A DNA stretch of 64,000 nucleotides, taken from Rotaria socialis (lineage: Eukaryota; Rotifera; Eurotatoria; Philodinida; Philodinidae). Below, one piece after another: positions 48,801 through 61,200 of this stretch (within the stretch, counting starts at the first letter, position 1; each line of letters opens with the position of its first letter). The stretch is from positions 1 through 64,000 of the forward strand of contig CAJNYU010002055.1 of NCBI GenBank assembly GCA_905331475.1. Direction: 5' to 3'. The notes below the pieces were generated by a model. That model was not told the origin of the DNA. It saw only the letters and a program-made list of their open reading frames with translations, and searched no databases. The translations under genes were made by a program, and so were the position numbers.

Positions 48801-49704
48801 TCAAAACAATTTTGATTTCTTTGTAATTTGAAACGAAGTTTTAGCTACATCATAAATAGACGTATGAGGATGCGTTGAACCACATTCTCCGTTGCATACT
48901 TGTGCAATAACATTGTAGGTGCCTATCGGCCAAGCATTACAGCCTTCAATTATCAAAATATAGAAACGTTTTCAAGAAAAACATATATTCTTTTACCTGT
49001 TGCAGGATCACAATTAAGTTTCGTAGTTAAAGTCTCAATACCGAATCTTTCTGGATATGTGCCAGGTTTTCTTTCTTCGAACCAATAAATATTGCCTTGT
49101 GTTTCATTTTTAGGATCGATAATATCAATACTAATTGTACCTGTACCAGTACCATTACGAGTGATAAAAGAACAGTCGATCACAAACTTTGAACCATCCG
49201 GAGCAGTTTTAGGCATAACACTAAAGTTTGTAAATTTAGCATCTCCATCATCCTTAACTAGATAAATGTACTCATATATTTTATAAGAAAAAGAACAATT
49301 AAAATGAATTGGTTTGACTTACTTGGACAAAGTTTAACAAGTTGACAATAATAAATAGGATCAATATCGGATTTAATGATTAGTTTGACAAATTCATCAA
49401 TACCTAATGCTTCACATCCAACATCACAAATGTCACCGATAATTATCGAACCCGTTTTATTGGCAAGAGCTCCACACAAAAGACCGCATGACTGTACAAT
49501 TCCTTCATCAAGAATTATATTAAGTAAAGCATTGACAAGTGTAACAACTTCGTTGATACATGTTGGACATAGATCGGCGTTCACTTTGCTTGGATTAAAT
49601 GGTGAAACTAAGGATTTCAGTTTTGTCGGCTGATTATTGAACGGTTGAGATGTCGAAACTAGTCCAATAATAACTAAGATTATCAATGCAATAGCTTTGT
49701 ACAT
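48801..49704 (-). CDS. Secreted saposin-B/countin-like protein, paralogue B
   Basis: The exons (minus order) are 49704-49323, 49257-48997 and 48943-48801, giving 261 residues. The signal peptide MYKAIALIILVIIGLVSTS is followed by a Ser/Lys-rich linker. The saposin-B-like domain follows: DLCPTCINEVVTLVNALLN, then SCGLLCGALANKTG, GDICDVGCEALGIDEFV and YYCQLVKLCP. The C-terminal half reads KDDGDAKFTNFSVMPKTA, then GTGTGTISIDI, and CNGECGSTHPHTSIYDV. Both splice phases match paralogue A, so the two are a tandem duplicate. Divergence is substantial in the linker and C-terminus, but the Cys positions are kept, suggesting both are under selection. NGTG and NGECGS motifs are shared; N-glycosylation sites (NKT, NET) are present. 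Function unknown; secretion is inferred from the signal peptide. Confidence 0.8.
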
Positions 49705-51063
49705 TGGTTTAGCCTCAAATTTTACAGTTTAGTAAAAACAAGAGCCAGCAGAAAGTGCCTAAATATATTTTTTATGAGAAATACGCAAGCTGTCTCAAAC
49801 TTTAAAGGTAATTAAGAATGTATATTTAAATAACGCAAGTGGCAAAATTTTCACACAATCCTTTTTTTTGGATTGGATTATGACCTTACTTGAGGTTTAT
49901 TTTATTATTTTGAGAGGGCTTTGCTATTCTATTTATTATCAATATACGAATTTTAATAAGTCATTTCTTTAACCACATGAATATGGAGAATACGAAATAA
50001 TTGTATGCTTCTTTTATGGATTATTTAACATTATCGGATATTTTATGGATTCAAACAGTAAAATACTAATTTGCCATTTAGGAATTGGCCAGCTTTGCTT
50101 ATCACAGTATCTATAGACGATAGTAAAGGATGTTCATCGATCTATTTGCTTATCAATTAAATAGGTCACAGATTTTAAAGGAAACGAAATATTCTTTTAT
50201 TCCTGCTTAAGATGAACTGAATGATTTGATATCTAGAAAAGTCGATAGGAAAAATATCGAGAAAAGAGTTAATGCGTCTAGTAAATGTTGAATTTAGATA
50301 TTTTTAGTTGTTTTTATTGTTCAATCGATTTGTATCTGTAACTACTACTAGTAGTAACAATGATAAACCATAGCTAATAGAGATATGCTATTAGAAGTCA
50401 TCCATTATGTTTATAGGGGCTTCATGTTCACAGGTTATATGGTTTATTACCAATTGAATCTCGAGAAAATATTAAGTTTAGTACTGGTCTTCGTACACTG
50501 CAAATCTTATATTTAAAAGGTTCAAAAATAAATTTTTATTATTAATAGTACAGAAACACCTGTCATAGTTAGCCAATAAAAGATGAATTTTAAGATGTTG
50601 ACAAATTTCTTGTTTCTCTTTATACTTTGGACATAGTGTCTAGTTTGTATATCAGTAGAACAAATTCATATGAAACATTATGACACAAGTAATCATGCGC
50701 AAAAGCAACCTATATATAAATCAATGAAAATGTTTAGTATAAACTGTTATTATAGTAATTAATTTCGAAGATGTCATATCAGCATTATATAAAAGTAGAT
50801 TAGAATAATATAAGCTACATTTTTCATCATTAATCTGTTCCATAATACTGTAAACCTCGGATGAAACTTATAATAAAACCTAACACGAAAGAACATTTTG
50901 CAATAACGTATCTATTAATGCGTTCCCCTATGTTGTATTTCTTTTGATTACCGTTGAATAAAAGAAATACAACATAACGGTGAAGTCGAATGAAGAAAAC
51001 TTTTGTAGACCGAGAACAACAACAACATTAGTAAACAAATACGAGAGATATCGGAATAATCAT
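49705..51063. other. Intergenic region
   Basis: It holds the promoter of paralogue B and AT-rich sequence. I see no gene, RNA or repeat I can support. Confidence 0.55.
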
Positions 51064-51969
51064 TCAGAGATAAACTAATGCTGAAAATGGACAATTTTTA
51101 AGTTTATTTGACAATGTTGATAAAACATTAAATATAGAATTTGATCTATATAAAACTGAATCATATTGTTGAAATTTTATTACACGAACACCTCTGCCTA
51201 ATCGACAATAGTTCGTTCCATCATGTAATTTCCCATTATTAGATTCACTGTCATATAATTCAATGTTTTCTTTTTTTAATACGCTACTCTCTAACCAAAA
51301 AAATTCGAAAGGTTCAAAGTTAAATGATAATAAAACTCAAGAACACGCCAAATTTACCAATCGTCATTAAATGATCGTTAGCAACAGCTGAAGCAACCTA
51401 TTAAGAAAGATAAATTCTTTTATTTCTATTTTGTACAAGCTTTACTCCGCTTCGTTTTGCATTCGTGGAAACAACTGGTGACCATTGTTCAGCTTTAAAT
51501 TATATATTTCAGTTGTTGAAAATTCTTGACTTCCTTTACCATCAGTAAAATGTTGTTGAGCATAGCGACCAGCAATACGTAAACCTTTTCGACAAGTATG
51601 TATATTAGCAACTGTTCGAATACGCTAACAATTTGATGGATGAAATTGTTCTGAAAGAAATTCCATGAATTCAGAAAATTCTTCAAGATCTAGAATAGTC
51701 ACAGCCCATACTACATAAATCCAAGAGGCTCCTATCTCATCTTGTCAATGACGAAGTCACATAAATGGGCCATATGTATCCATAATACCAAATCGAAGAA
51801 TAATACCAAGAACTACTTGAATTAAATCATCAATCAAGACCATTATTTTCATGATTGATCGGTGAAACAGTACGATGAATATGACTTGATTAAATCTTAA
51901 ACTTTCTTAAATCACCGGCAGTATACTACCAACAAGAACGGTCAACAAGAGAATTGATATTTTATACAT
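51064..51969 (-). pseudogene. Decayed secreted-protein gene, possibly saposin-like
   Basis: It begins with MYKISILLLTVLVGSIL at 51969, the same MYK-type signal peptide as the two paralogues, but a stop follows within 20 codons. Further on, coding-like pieces are separated by stops: DDLIQVVLGIILRFGIMDTY (similar to the helix before the central Cys pair of the saposin domain, with Tyr for Cys), then LEEFSEFMEFLSEQFHP, then RIRTVANIHTCRKGLRIAG. The 3' end is ESSVLKKENIELYDSESNN, HDGTNYCRLGRGVRVIKF. At least three stops interrupt the series. The link to the saposin-like pair rests on weak similarity and position; the later pieces do not match their C-terminal half, so another secreted family is possible. 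Confidence 0.5.
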
Positions 51970-52577
51970 TGCGTTTTCTTCTTGTAAACAGATAACTAAA
52001 TGACAGGTGTTTAAATACGATATTAGTGGAAAACAAAAAATCTACATCAGCTACTGTCCAACGCGTAATATCAATTATTTAAAGAAAACAAATGGCCAAT
52101 GAAAATATTCTTTACGCCTTTGACTTTCTATTACAAAACAAAGTAACAACACAATACATCAAAAAGATAATTGTGTTCAGTTTGAATGAAAAGCTTTTCG
52201 TCTATTCTTTATATTACTCTCATCTTGATACAATCACAACTTTCTATGAGTCGAGCATATTAACAAGGATTTGAACTCTATTGTTGGCACAACCGAATTA
52301 TTAAGTAAATATGTTTTTGTTAGATTATGCTTGATTTTGCAAAAAACTTGTCGATGAAAACCATCAATCTAAAATTCGTATTCTTTTAAAGTTCTCTGCA
52401 ATCATGGAATAATTTTCAAATTAACTTCATTCATTCATAGCATATAGAATAGATTTTAAAAAATCCCATATTCTCGTTTAAAAGCATGTATTTTATTTTG
52501 TTTTGTTTTTATAAACAAATAAACAAGATTTTAGAAAAGATAAATACGTATACATATATATATATATAGCTTTTTTT
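51970..52577. other. Intergenic region
   Basis: Between the decayed gene and COPS9. A 60-codon plus-strand frame at 52092-52274 has no support. An (TA)n tract lies near 52554-52568, close to the COPS9 stop. Confidence 0.5.
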
Positions 52578-52859
52578 TCAAGCTGTGACATGTCCAGTTG
52601 TTGTAGCATTAAGAGCAAAACTGTCTGCATCGAAAAGATCACCGAAATCATTAAAAAAATCTGCATGAACTACTTTTTCTGTAGCCATTATTGGTATGTG
52701 ATGAGACATAAAACCAGCAGTAGAAGATGAATCAAGACGCATTATAGCTTCACCACTACCAACTCCCATATCATCATCATCATAATCACAATTTCCACCG
52801 CTTTCATCTGCATACATTCCTTCATCGACTGCTTTTGAATTTGAAAAATATTGATTCAT
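52578..52859 (-). CDS. COPS9: COP9 signalosome subunit 9 (COPS9/CSNAP-like)
   Basis: A single-exon frame of 93 residues. The segment EKVVHADFFNDFGDLFDADS matches the highly conserved C-terminal motif of animal COPS9 (CSNAP, MYEOV2), the small acidic subunit that tucks into the COP9 signalosome. That complex removes Nedd8 from cullins and so controls cullin-RING ubiquitin ligases. Vertebrate COPS9 is 57 residues; here the N-terminus is longer (MNQYFSNSKAVDEGMYADES, then a DYDDDD acidic run). KAVDEGMY corresponds to the PAVDEMF start of the vertebrate protein, so about 8 residues are added before it and the middle is expanded. The tail continues about 10 residues past the Phe/Asp motif (ALNATTTGHVTA). 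The motif is specific, so the identity is quite sure despite the small size. Confidence 0.88.
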   Translation of the reverse strand: MNQYFSNSKAVDEGMYADESGGNCDYDDDDMGVGSGEAIMRLDSSSTAGFMSHHIPIMATEKVVHADFFNDFGDLFDADSFALNATTTGHVTA

Positions 52860-54405
52860 TGCTTGTTACTTTTTTCTATCTAAAATAAAAAAATTCTCAT
52901 TAAATATATCATTTAGACAACAACTAAATATATATAGAAGAATCTAACTTATTACACGACTGGACTTTATCAATAGTAGCCTCTATGTAATCAAAACATG
53001 AGTCAACTTTTGTCCCAACACTTGCGGCGAAAATGCTCCCCGATGTTTTTCAACAGTAGTAATCTTTCAAAAAAAAGACGAGAACATTGAGTAAAAAAAG
53101 TTTCTTCAAGAGCATTATTTTATTCAGCGTCACAATCTATTGAGATCACTCATAGGAATAATTTAAATGCAGGATTTTAGAAATTCTAAAATTGCAAAAC
53201 AAATACTTTACACAAGAGTATTTTACTACCAAGGACTTTTGAGATCAAACGGTATTTCTCGTTTTTTCTTTCGAATGTTTTTTTTCTTGATAAACAATCA
53301 CAAATATTCTGCTTCTTTCAAGGTTCATCTGAAAGGATTATCGATTATTTCACATGGCATGAATCAATAGCTATGGATAAGTAGTGATGTATTTAGGAGT
53401 AGAAAAATAAAAATGGTTTAAAATATTCAATAATACATATTTTACCGATAACATTGTCAATAATTTAAGAAAAACATGCTTAATAATTGAATAAAAAAAA
53501 CTTCGTCAGCGACTCTAATCTTGTCGGAATATCATTGAATACCTCAAGACAATAAATTTCATCATACAAAGTTTTTTTTATTTACATTTCTCTCTGTTTT
53601 TGTTGCTTTTACTTCTCGCAATGTCAAAAGAAATTTCATGTTTTCTTTTTCTTTTTTTTTAGTTTGTTGAGTTGCAACACTTGTTTAACCAAATTTACAA
53701 CTTGCAATAGAATTAAATTAAAGTGACATGCTAATACTTGGAAGCATTGCTCCGTTAATAAAACCGATAAATAATATATTTAGATGTTGATTATATCGAA
53801 AGAGATAGTTGTGACAAATAGGAGACTTTGCTTATTTTTGTGGTCATTAGAGAAATCATATTTTCATGCAAAAATAACAGATTGCTATTCTGATATGTGT
53901 ACGTGTTTTGATGAAAACGAATAGTAAACATAGAAACTAATTTTCATGGTTTGATTTTTACGCTGCGTGAAATATTGTCACTAAACCAGTACTTGACAAG
54001 CATGATCACGTCGAGAGAAAGACCTTGAAAGCGACTAATACATCTATTTTTTTAAAGGGCTTTTCGTTTTCTGTACTTTAAATAATTATGTTGTTGACAA
54101 AATCATGCTCGGATACTCATATACGTCTACCGAAAGCATTGAAGCGTAACTGAACGTCACATTTACTTTTGCGGCTTGTTCTTTAAATACGTCTGAAAAG
54201 ATTTTTCCTTTTTTAAAACAATTTTATGAAACCTAATATTCAAATCAAAAGAGGCATAGAAACTGCGAGGTCAGCAAATGTTCGATTGAAGGGCTACAAG
54301 AAACCTGACTGTACACTAGTTGTCCTTTATGAATTGCCTATTTGCTGTTTTACCTTATAAAAAGATGGCAAGTAATGCAAAACTAACTTTAAATAAATAG
54401 TAATA
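52860..54405. other. Intergenic region
   Basis: Divergent promoters of COPS9 (-) and the proline-rich gene (+). A 67-codon frame at 53167-53370 is unsupported. No repeats or RNA genes are seen. Confidence 0.55.
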
Positions 54406-54801
54406 ATGCTTCGTCGTCAACCTGAAATCTCACGATATCCACCTAACAGTTATCTTCCAATTCCTGCTGGAGCACGTCCACCAATAAGAACTGGTCCAGA
54501 CTCATATTTATCGAGAAATCCAACTTTACTGGCCACGAATACTCCGTTTAGTGCACAGTCGAGATTACAAACCAGTCATCCAACAGAATCTATCCGAAGG
54601 ACAATACGACCGATCGCGGCAAATTATCGTCCTACTGTTCCATTACCACCCAGATCACTACCTCCTCCTGGACTAGAACCTCAGCCTGTTATGCGTCGTC
54701 GACCTCATCATCGTCATCCACCACATATGCGAGGTGTACCAATGGTACCGGTTCCTCGAAATCCTTATGGGAGAGTTGTTGGTCGTCTTCCTCAAGACTA
54801 A
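54406..54801 (+). CDS. Small proline/arginine-rich protein of unknown function
   Basis: A single-exon frame of 131 residues opens MLRRQPEISRYPPNSYLPIP and ends GRVVGRLPQD. Pro and Arg dominate. There are polyproline-II-like stretches (VPLPPRSLPPPGLEPQP) and a basic His/Arg patch (MRRRPHHRHPPHMRG). No signal peptide or membrane segment is seen. Codon composition is more GC-rich than the surroundings, as in the coding exons of this window, and an AATAAA lies about 28 bp after the stop. That supports expression. Possible SH3 or WW ligand motifs are present; the function is unknown and no family is recognised. Confidence 0.65.
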   Translation: MLRRQPEISRYPPNSYLPIPAGARPPIRTGPDSYLSRNPTLLATNTPFSAQSRLQTSHPTESIRRTIRPIAANYRPTVPLPPRSLPPPGLEPQPVMRRRPHHRHPPHMRGVPMVPVPRNPYGRVVGRLPQD

Positions 54802-55388
54802 TCCCATATATTTATTTCCATTCTTAAAATAAATGAACCATTTGTTTTCATCGAAAAGTATCTAACTTACACAATGAAATGAATAATAAAATCAACAAAT
54901 CATTTCATTTGTATCCATACAATTGAAAGACAAGGTCATGATATGAATATTCATCATTTATCTAAACAACAAAAGAACATGTAATTTGCATATTAAAAAA
55001 AATTCTTAACAATTCATTTCGCTATTTCAAATAATAAAAAAACCTCTTTTCTATTACAATAAAATGATAAGCTTTGCGTTTTCTGACACATGTTAAACAA
55101 GAAAGTTTCATTCTTTATTCTTCTATCTTATTTTCATGTACTCAATACTTGTTTACATTGTAATTGTTCGTCATTCACATCGTATTTCATAAAGAAATAG
55201 TTCATGTAGCAATTATCACAACACGTTTGTTTTATTATTTTTAAAAAGAAAAGTGAGAAGACTTTTTTGACCTTGAAACGCAAGAACTTCTTTTTCTTCC
55301 ATTATTGACGTTGACTGCTCATTTTTCTCTTTAACAAAACAAAGAAAACAACAACATACACATAACTTTCATTTATTACGATACTGCA
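54802..55388. other. Intergenic region
   Basis: Contains the 3' UTR of the proline-rich gene and the promoter of the YbaY-domain gene. No other signal. Confidence 0.55.
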
Positions 55389-55748
55389 ATGGCGACACCA
55401 GTCAAAAATTCTGTTCATGGTCAAATTAAAATCAAAGGTGAAAAAGCCTATTTTCGTGGCGATGAAATTCTCTGTATTTCTGTTCGTGATACACTTCGAT
55501 ACGATGCAGAATGTATTGTCTTAGGCTCAATTACTATCCGTTTAGAACAAGGACACAAAATGCCGATTATTTATCGATGTTTATATGATCCAAAAAAAGC
55601 ACATATGGAATTCGATCAAATTAAATCCATACCTGGTGGTATCACTCTATCAGCAACTATTGAAAGAAACGATCAATTACTATATGCAAATAATACAGAT
55701 CTACCATTAGCAGAAGAAGTTGATATTGAATTAGTTAAAATTGAGTGA
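55389..55748 (+). CDS. YbaY-domain protein, intronless, bacterial-type
   Basis: A single-exon frame of 119 residues. The whole protein follows the pattern of the YbaY-type domain, a small beta-sandwich best known from bacterial lipoproteins: VHGQIKIKGEKAYFRGDEIL, an ISVRDTLRYDAECIVLG strand with the family's D-x-S/T-x-x-D-A core, MPIIYRCLYDP, ITLSATIERNDQLLYANNTD, and LPLAEEVDIELVKIE. In bacteria such domains sit on membrane lipoproteins of largely unknown role. Here there is no lipoprotein signal (no N-terminal hydrophobic stretch or Cys), so the product is probably cytosolic. Base composition is like its host neighbours, and an AATAAA follows about 35 bp after the stop. Lack of introns plus a bacterial-type domain suggests horizontal gain, later adapted; this is inference. 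I judge the domain call fairly strong. Confidence 0.75.
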   Translation: MATPVKNSVHGQIKIKGEKAYFRGDEILCISVRDTLRYDAECIVLGSITIRLEQGHKMPIIYRCLYDPKKAHMEFDQIKSIPGGITLSATIERNDQLLYANNTDLPLAEEVDIELVKIE

Positions 55749-56493
55749 ATTTTAATTTTTTTTAATCTTTTTTTTTTCGAATAAAATTGTACAGAATTAA
55801 GACAAAAATGATGATGTTGCATTAATTACTAATCACTACTATGATTATCACAATGATGCATTTATTTTCGCTTTTTCTATTCTAATAAATAATCGTCTAT
55901 CTATTTATTTTCTAACACTTATCCAATATTTTATCTCAACAAACTTATACACATGTATTCGCCTTCTGTACTAAATCATCATCTCATTTTAAAGTTGGTG
56001 CATGCACTACAAACGAGCGAAGCTTTCATGAAAAATGACACTCAAATCGGTAGTTAGAAAAAAATGAATATGTTCATATTCGTATTTAACGACTGCACAA
56101 AAATTAGTCTGTGTAATGAGACAGATAGTTTGCTTTTTTACGAATTTCTAGCTTACTGATTATGGTTACATCGTTGATCTAACATCGAATGTTAAGAAGG
56201 AAATAGTTCATAAGAAAGATTTGTACAAATTATATTTAGGCGTAGTTTCATTTCAGCATAGAGCTCGCCCGGTAATAATCCGTCAATTACTATTGCAAAC
56301 AAGCGAAGCCTATTCGAACATAAGAATTTAAGTTGGAATGGTTTTAGAAGTTTGCGCTTAAAACGTATGTAATCAATATTCTATAGAGAAATCTACATAT
56401 AATTTTCACGAGTAACTTCACCTGTATAGTTTGTATGCAACGAATCACGGCAAAAAAACTTTAATTTCAACTATTTTTAGATACATAACAGAT

Positions 56494-56576
56494 CTCAGTT
56501 AAAATGGGTTTAATAATCGTTTTTTTCGATCATTCTTTTCTGAAGACCGTCGTTTGATTCATCATAGAGCTGTTAT
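56494..56576 (+). repeat. Direct repeat, copy 1
   Basis: Shares TCTCAGTTA-AATGGGTT, TTCGATCAT and CTGAAGACCGTCGTT, ending GATTCATCATAGA-CTGTT, with 57554-57634. About 85-90 percent alike by eye. Class unknown. Confidence 0.75.
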
Positions 56577-57553
56577 AAAAAAAAAACTTCCACTAATGCT
56601 ATCGTTGATCTATAAATAACTCGCCGTAATTGAACAATGTGCATCCCACATTTTTAAAACCTTAACTTAAAAAAGATCATAACTATTTAATATTATGAAG
56701 TACTTCAATTTTCTTAAATTTCTCAAGCACATCAGATCATCGCATTCAATTTCTACGCAACTCTCTAAGCTCCGATCGAGTTCAAGTAAGCATCAGGTAA
56801 TTATTTATCTCGAGCTTATCATTGTCAACCGATAAGATAGTATTTCTCAGTAGAGCTGATACGCACCTGTTTGAATCGAATACTTTCATTTCGTTCCTAT
56901 GCCCATGTTAACCAATCATATTCTTTGTTGTATTTATGTGTTGAAAAGAATGAGCCTCAACCACAGAACAAGTCGATTGGTTATCATCATTTTACAATAT
57001 CAAACAAACATCATTGGATGATATTCTGACCCTGCTCAGCTAAAATTATTAGAAAAAAAAACGAATTAGATCAATAAAATTAATTTGAGAAAAGAAACTG
57101 TTGAACCGAAAAAAATTTGAAATCAAATATAAAACTAATTTCAATGCTTATTTTCAGACCATAAAACTTTTTCTATAGCACATTTATCCACATCTGACAT
57201 ACATTTAAGTATGCCAAATTCTACTAGATGTGCACGCGGATAGGAATATGTTCAGCAGTATTTTTAATAGGATTTCGAATCAGTGTACGCGTACACCTTG
57301 CTAAGTCAAAAATTTATTTTCCGTGTACTTCATAGGAAAACAAAGTGTATTCTCAAAAAACAGAGTGTACGTACACTTTGCTCTGCTGGAGTACACAATC
57401 GTTAAAAACACTGATGTTCAGTTCAATTTTAATTTCACTTTGCGATTAAACTTTTTACGCACGTTCAGATCTAACTATTGTAAATAAAATCTCACAAACT
57501 AACGAATATTTCAACATAAGTTACTAGTACTAAACAATAACGTTTTTACAGTT

Positions 57554-57634
57554 CTCAGTTACAATGGGTTAAAAATTCGTTTTCTTCGATCATCTTTTAT
57601 CTGAAGACCGTCGTTGGATTCATCATAGAACTGT
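57554..57634 (+). repeat. Direct repeat, copy 2
   Basis: Second copy of the element at 56494-56576, same orientation, about 1.06 kb downstream. Flanks are not similar, so it is a short dispersed element or the remains of a terminal repeat pair rather than a large duplication. Confidence 0.75.
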
Positions 57635-58259
57635 TTTTCAAAAACAAATATGTATATATATATCTTCTGCCTTCAGATTTTTTTGGAAATAAATTATCCT
57701 CAAATCTTATCAAGATCAGAGTGGTGCATGTAGATTCATCATTATGGCAGAAGATACAATTGGATAGCTGTTTTAAAAGAAAGATTCTCTTACCAATAAT
57801 TACCTAAACATTGTTCATGATTGTGAAATTCGATTCAAGTACAAACTGAAATTTTTCTAGTGTTCAACCGTTAACATAGACAATGTGTGTATGTAACTGC
57901 ATCGCACTGAAAATAAGAATAAATCGAATGTGAACTATCGTACGAGGGCAATAAACTCTATTGTGAAAAGTAAACCAATCCGTGGTCATTGGATAAACGC
58001 CTCCGTTCCTCCAGCCTCTATACGAATGACTTTAGCGACCTCACCAAAAAAATATAAGAAAGTTTTATTATGTTTTTAAGAAAATTAACATAGTTCATTA
58101 ACTCAATAAACCAGAAGTTTTAACATTGAATTATCCTGAGAATTAAATTTCTATAGATTGTAGAACAAGTTGCCATGACGATAGAAACTTTTAATGGCGA
58201 AGGTCATATAGAGCAAAACACAAAAACTATGTTATTATAACCGGTGAACACAGAACAAT

Positions 58260-61200
58260 ATGGGTGATAAACCTCGTTTATCGGTAGCTTCATCGACTGG
58301 CTTAAAAAATGTAGCTGCCATTAATCAATTCAAACGATTATATAATCAACAGAGTATAAGTTCTTTTTCAAAGTATAGAATATAACATATAGACATAGAT
58401 ATATATATACTGATGAGAATTTTGAATTTTATCTAGTCATGAAGATACCAGAGAGGATCGAATTGAACTTGAAAATCTATTAGGAACCGATCAGCTTGAG
58501 AAACTACGCACACAAGGATTTGTATGTTGAATTTTAAAAAGATAATTTAAATAGAATTATTTTATGTCATTAATTTAGTCCGAAAGTAAAGTTCTTGATA
58601 AAGAAAGTTTTATTCGATTTCTACGTCATACATTAAATCGTGGAAGTGATAGAGATGTATGTTAACTTCATTATTATTATGATTATTATTTTCTTTGTAA
58701 CCTCATTTTCAATTTTGTTCAGTATGAAGAATTATTTGAATGTGTGGATGTAACTAAAGAAGGTGTTATTTCATGGTTAGAACATATGTTTATATCTGAG
58801 ATTTTGTTTTCAATTCAATATTCTTCATAGGGATAAATTAGCAACATATTTAATGTTAAAATTATACGATAACGATGATCGTGAAAAAGCATCATCAGTA
58901 CCAAATTGGAAAAGTGGAAAGAATCTAATGAAGTAATTCGAAAATTTTTAATATTTCTTCTTCTACCAATAAACTCTCTTTAGTGCTCATCGAGATTCAG
59001 TTAAACGCATTCAACATATGGATAGTTTCAATCGCTATATATCAATTAGTAAAGTATGTAAAAAAAAATCATTGGACATAAAAATGGTTGCCTTTTTTTC
59101 ACAAAAAAATTATACAGGAAGGAACTGTTTGCATTTATAATGATGAAATGCAATTGTATAAAACGTTCAAAGCTGGAACAGAAAGTTGTAAAATACGCGA
59201 TTTATGGATCACTGATTTTGTATTAATGACAAATGTTAATAAAGTTGCTGTTGCTTATACGTCAAAAGAATTAAGTAATAAGGATTTGCTTCATTTTAAA
59301 AATAAATTATTTTTTTGACTCTTCTTTTAGTTATCTATGATATGACGTCGAAACTTGAGTTAAGTTTAGCGTATCGCATTGTTGGTATTGATTCTACACC
59401 GTATTGTTTGGATTATTGGTGAGAACAACAGAATATTTTTTCATAAATAGTTCAATTAGACGTAGATATAAAGTAAATTTGAACAATGGAATTGAATCAA
59501 TTTATTAGAAGCTTTTGCTAAACGAAAGCATTCTTAACGCGATTATAGTAGATCTAAAAATAGAGTGAAAGAAATGTTACTGAAAAAAGTGAATGTATAT
59601 CTACGTTGAAATTCTGATTTAGGTCTGATACGGAAAATCCAAATGATGCGATATTGAGTTGGGGTGATGTAAAAGGTGATGTTCATGCAATTTTATTCAA
59701 TTCAGCGATAATTGCACTTTTTGAGCGACCACCACAGCAAACAAACAATGCGGGTACGTTTTGTTCTAATCGACAATGTATTGACTTGGGCGGATTTTCT
59801 TTCAGCATATACAAGAGTTCAATTAGAAGATATAGAAAATGGAATTTATAAAAATGCTTCTTATTTGACATATCATGCACATGCAGAATGGACTCGACAA
59901 AGTTTGATTTAGAAAAATTCGATTAAAAAGAAAATAATTTTTTTCTAGTTAAATATGCTGATCATCTTGAATGCTTCATTTCATGTTCAACAAATACGAA
60001 AACAGCTTTAGTATTTGGTTGGATGGACAAATCAGGCTTAACAGTACGAGTGTAAGCGAAAATTATTTTCTTTTGAAAAAAAAATGAGAAAATATTCAGC
60101 GAATACTTGATGACAATTATTGATATAATACATCAATTATTTTAGTTCTGAATGCGGCCGTGACCGAAGGTATATTGTTCATAGAGAGAGAGAGAGAGAG
60201 AAAAAAAAACTGACATATTTCGTACACTGACGATTATCGATAGTCACATCCACTAACATCAAAAAGATTTCCATTTTTTGTTTGAAATCGGTCTAACAAT
60301 ACGGGTCTTTTTCGTTTTAGTGTTTTTATTGAAGATAAAATTTAATTATTTGATAACTTGTGTTTTTTAGCAATTATTCAGTTCGTATTCGACAGTTACG
60401 TGAAGTAAGGTATGTGTTAAGAATAAGACAAAATAAAAGAAAACGTTTTCCATAATATATATTTTAGAAATGTGGTTGAAATTAATCAAGGACTTAATTC
60501 CTTTGATTATTCAAGAAATTTTAATTTAATTGGTAAGTGAAATATTTTCGTAAGTTCTGAATTTTAACTTCGCGGTGCCAGTTTTAGTAAAAGTTTGATT
60601 GAAAGAAAAGTATTTCTGATATTAATAAAATAACAAAAATGCGACAACTAAAAATTCAACGAATAGTTCTGAAAGATTCAACAGAACATGAAAAAATTAT
60701 TTTCCTTGAGATATTTAATTTGATTTGTCGACAAGCAGCTGGTTTGGCATCGGAAGGTGCAGTAATCGAATCTACTTGTAATTTAAGTATCTCGAGAAAA
60801 ATATATTCATTTCAGTTTAAATTTTCAGAAAGGTTAAAGATATGTGTAGATGACACTTTAAATTGAAGCTCATTCTTTTAATGACTTTGAAGATGTTTCA
60901 TTTCTCAGTTTGAATTTAATTAAATCAGCTATCACTAACTCGTCATCATGAACAGCTTTCACTTTTTCTTGATTTTATCGTCATAGGGTGAATTTGAATT
61001 ACATTTGATATTTGAATTGGCTTCCTAAAGAGTTTTTTTCTGTTTTCTTTTACTATTTACTAAAGAAAATTGAATTCGACCACTCATTAGGAAAAGTACG
61101 GAAGCAATGTTATAACAATATACCAAAGCTGTAAAAGCTATATCAAAGTTATACTATTTCTCATGAATTTCATTCCCGATAGAGTACATGTTCAGTATCA

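Larger units (their letters stand above)
55749..58259. other. Intergenic region with an 80-bp direct repeat
   Basis: No gene supported. Two diverged copies of an element of about 80 bp lie at 56494-56576 and 57554-57634. Short palindromic GTGTAC/GTACAC motifs cluster at about 57280-57405. The last part is presumably the WD40 gene promoter. Confidence 0.55.
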
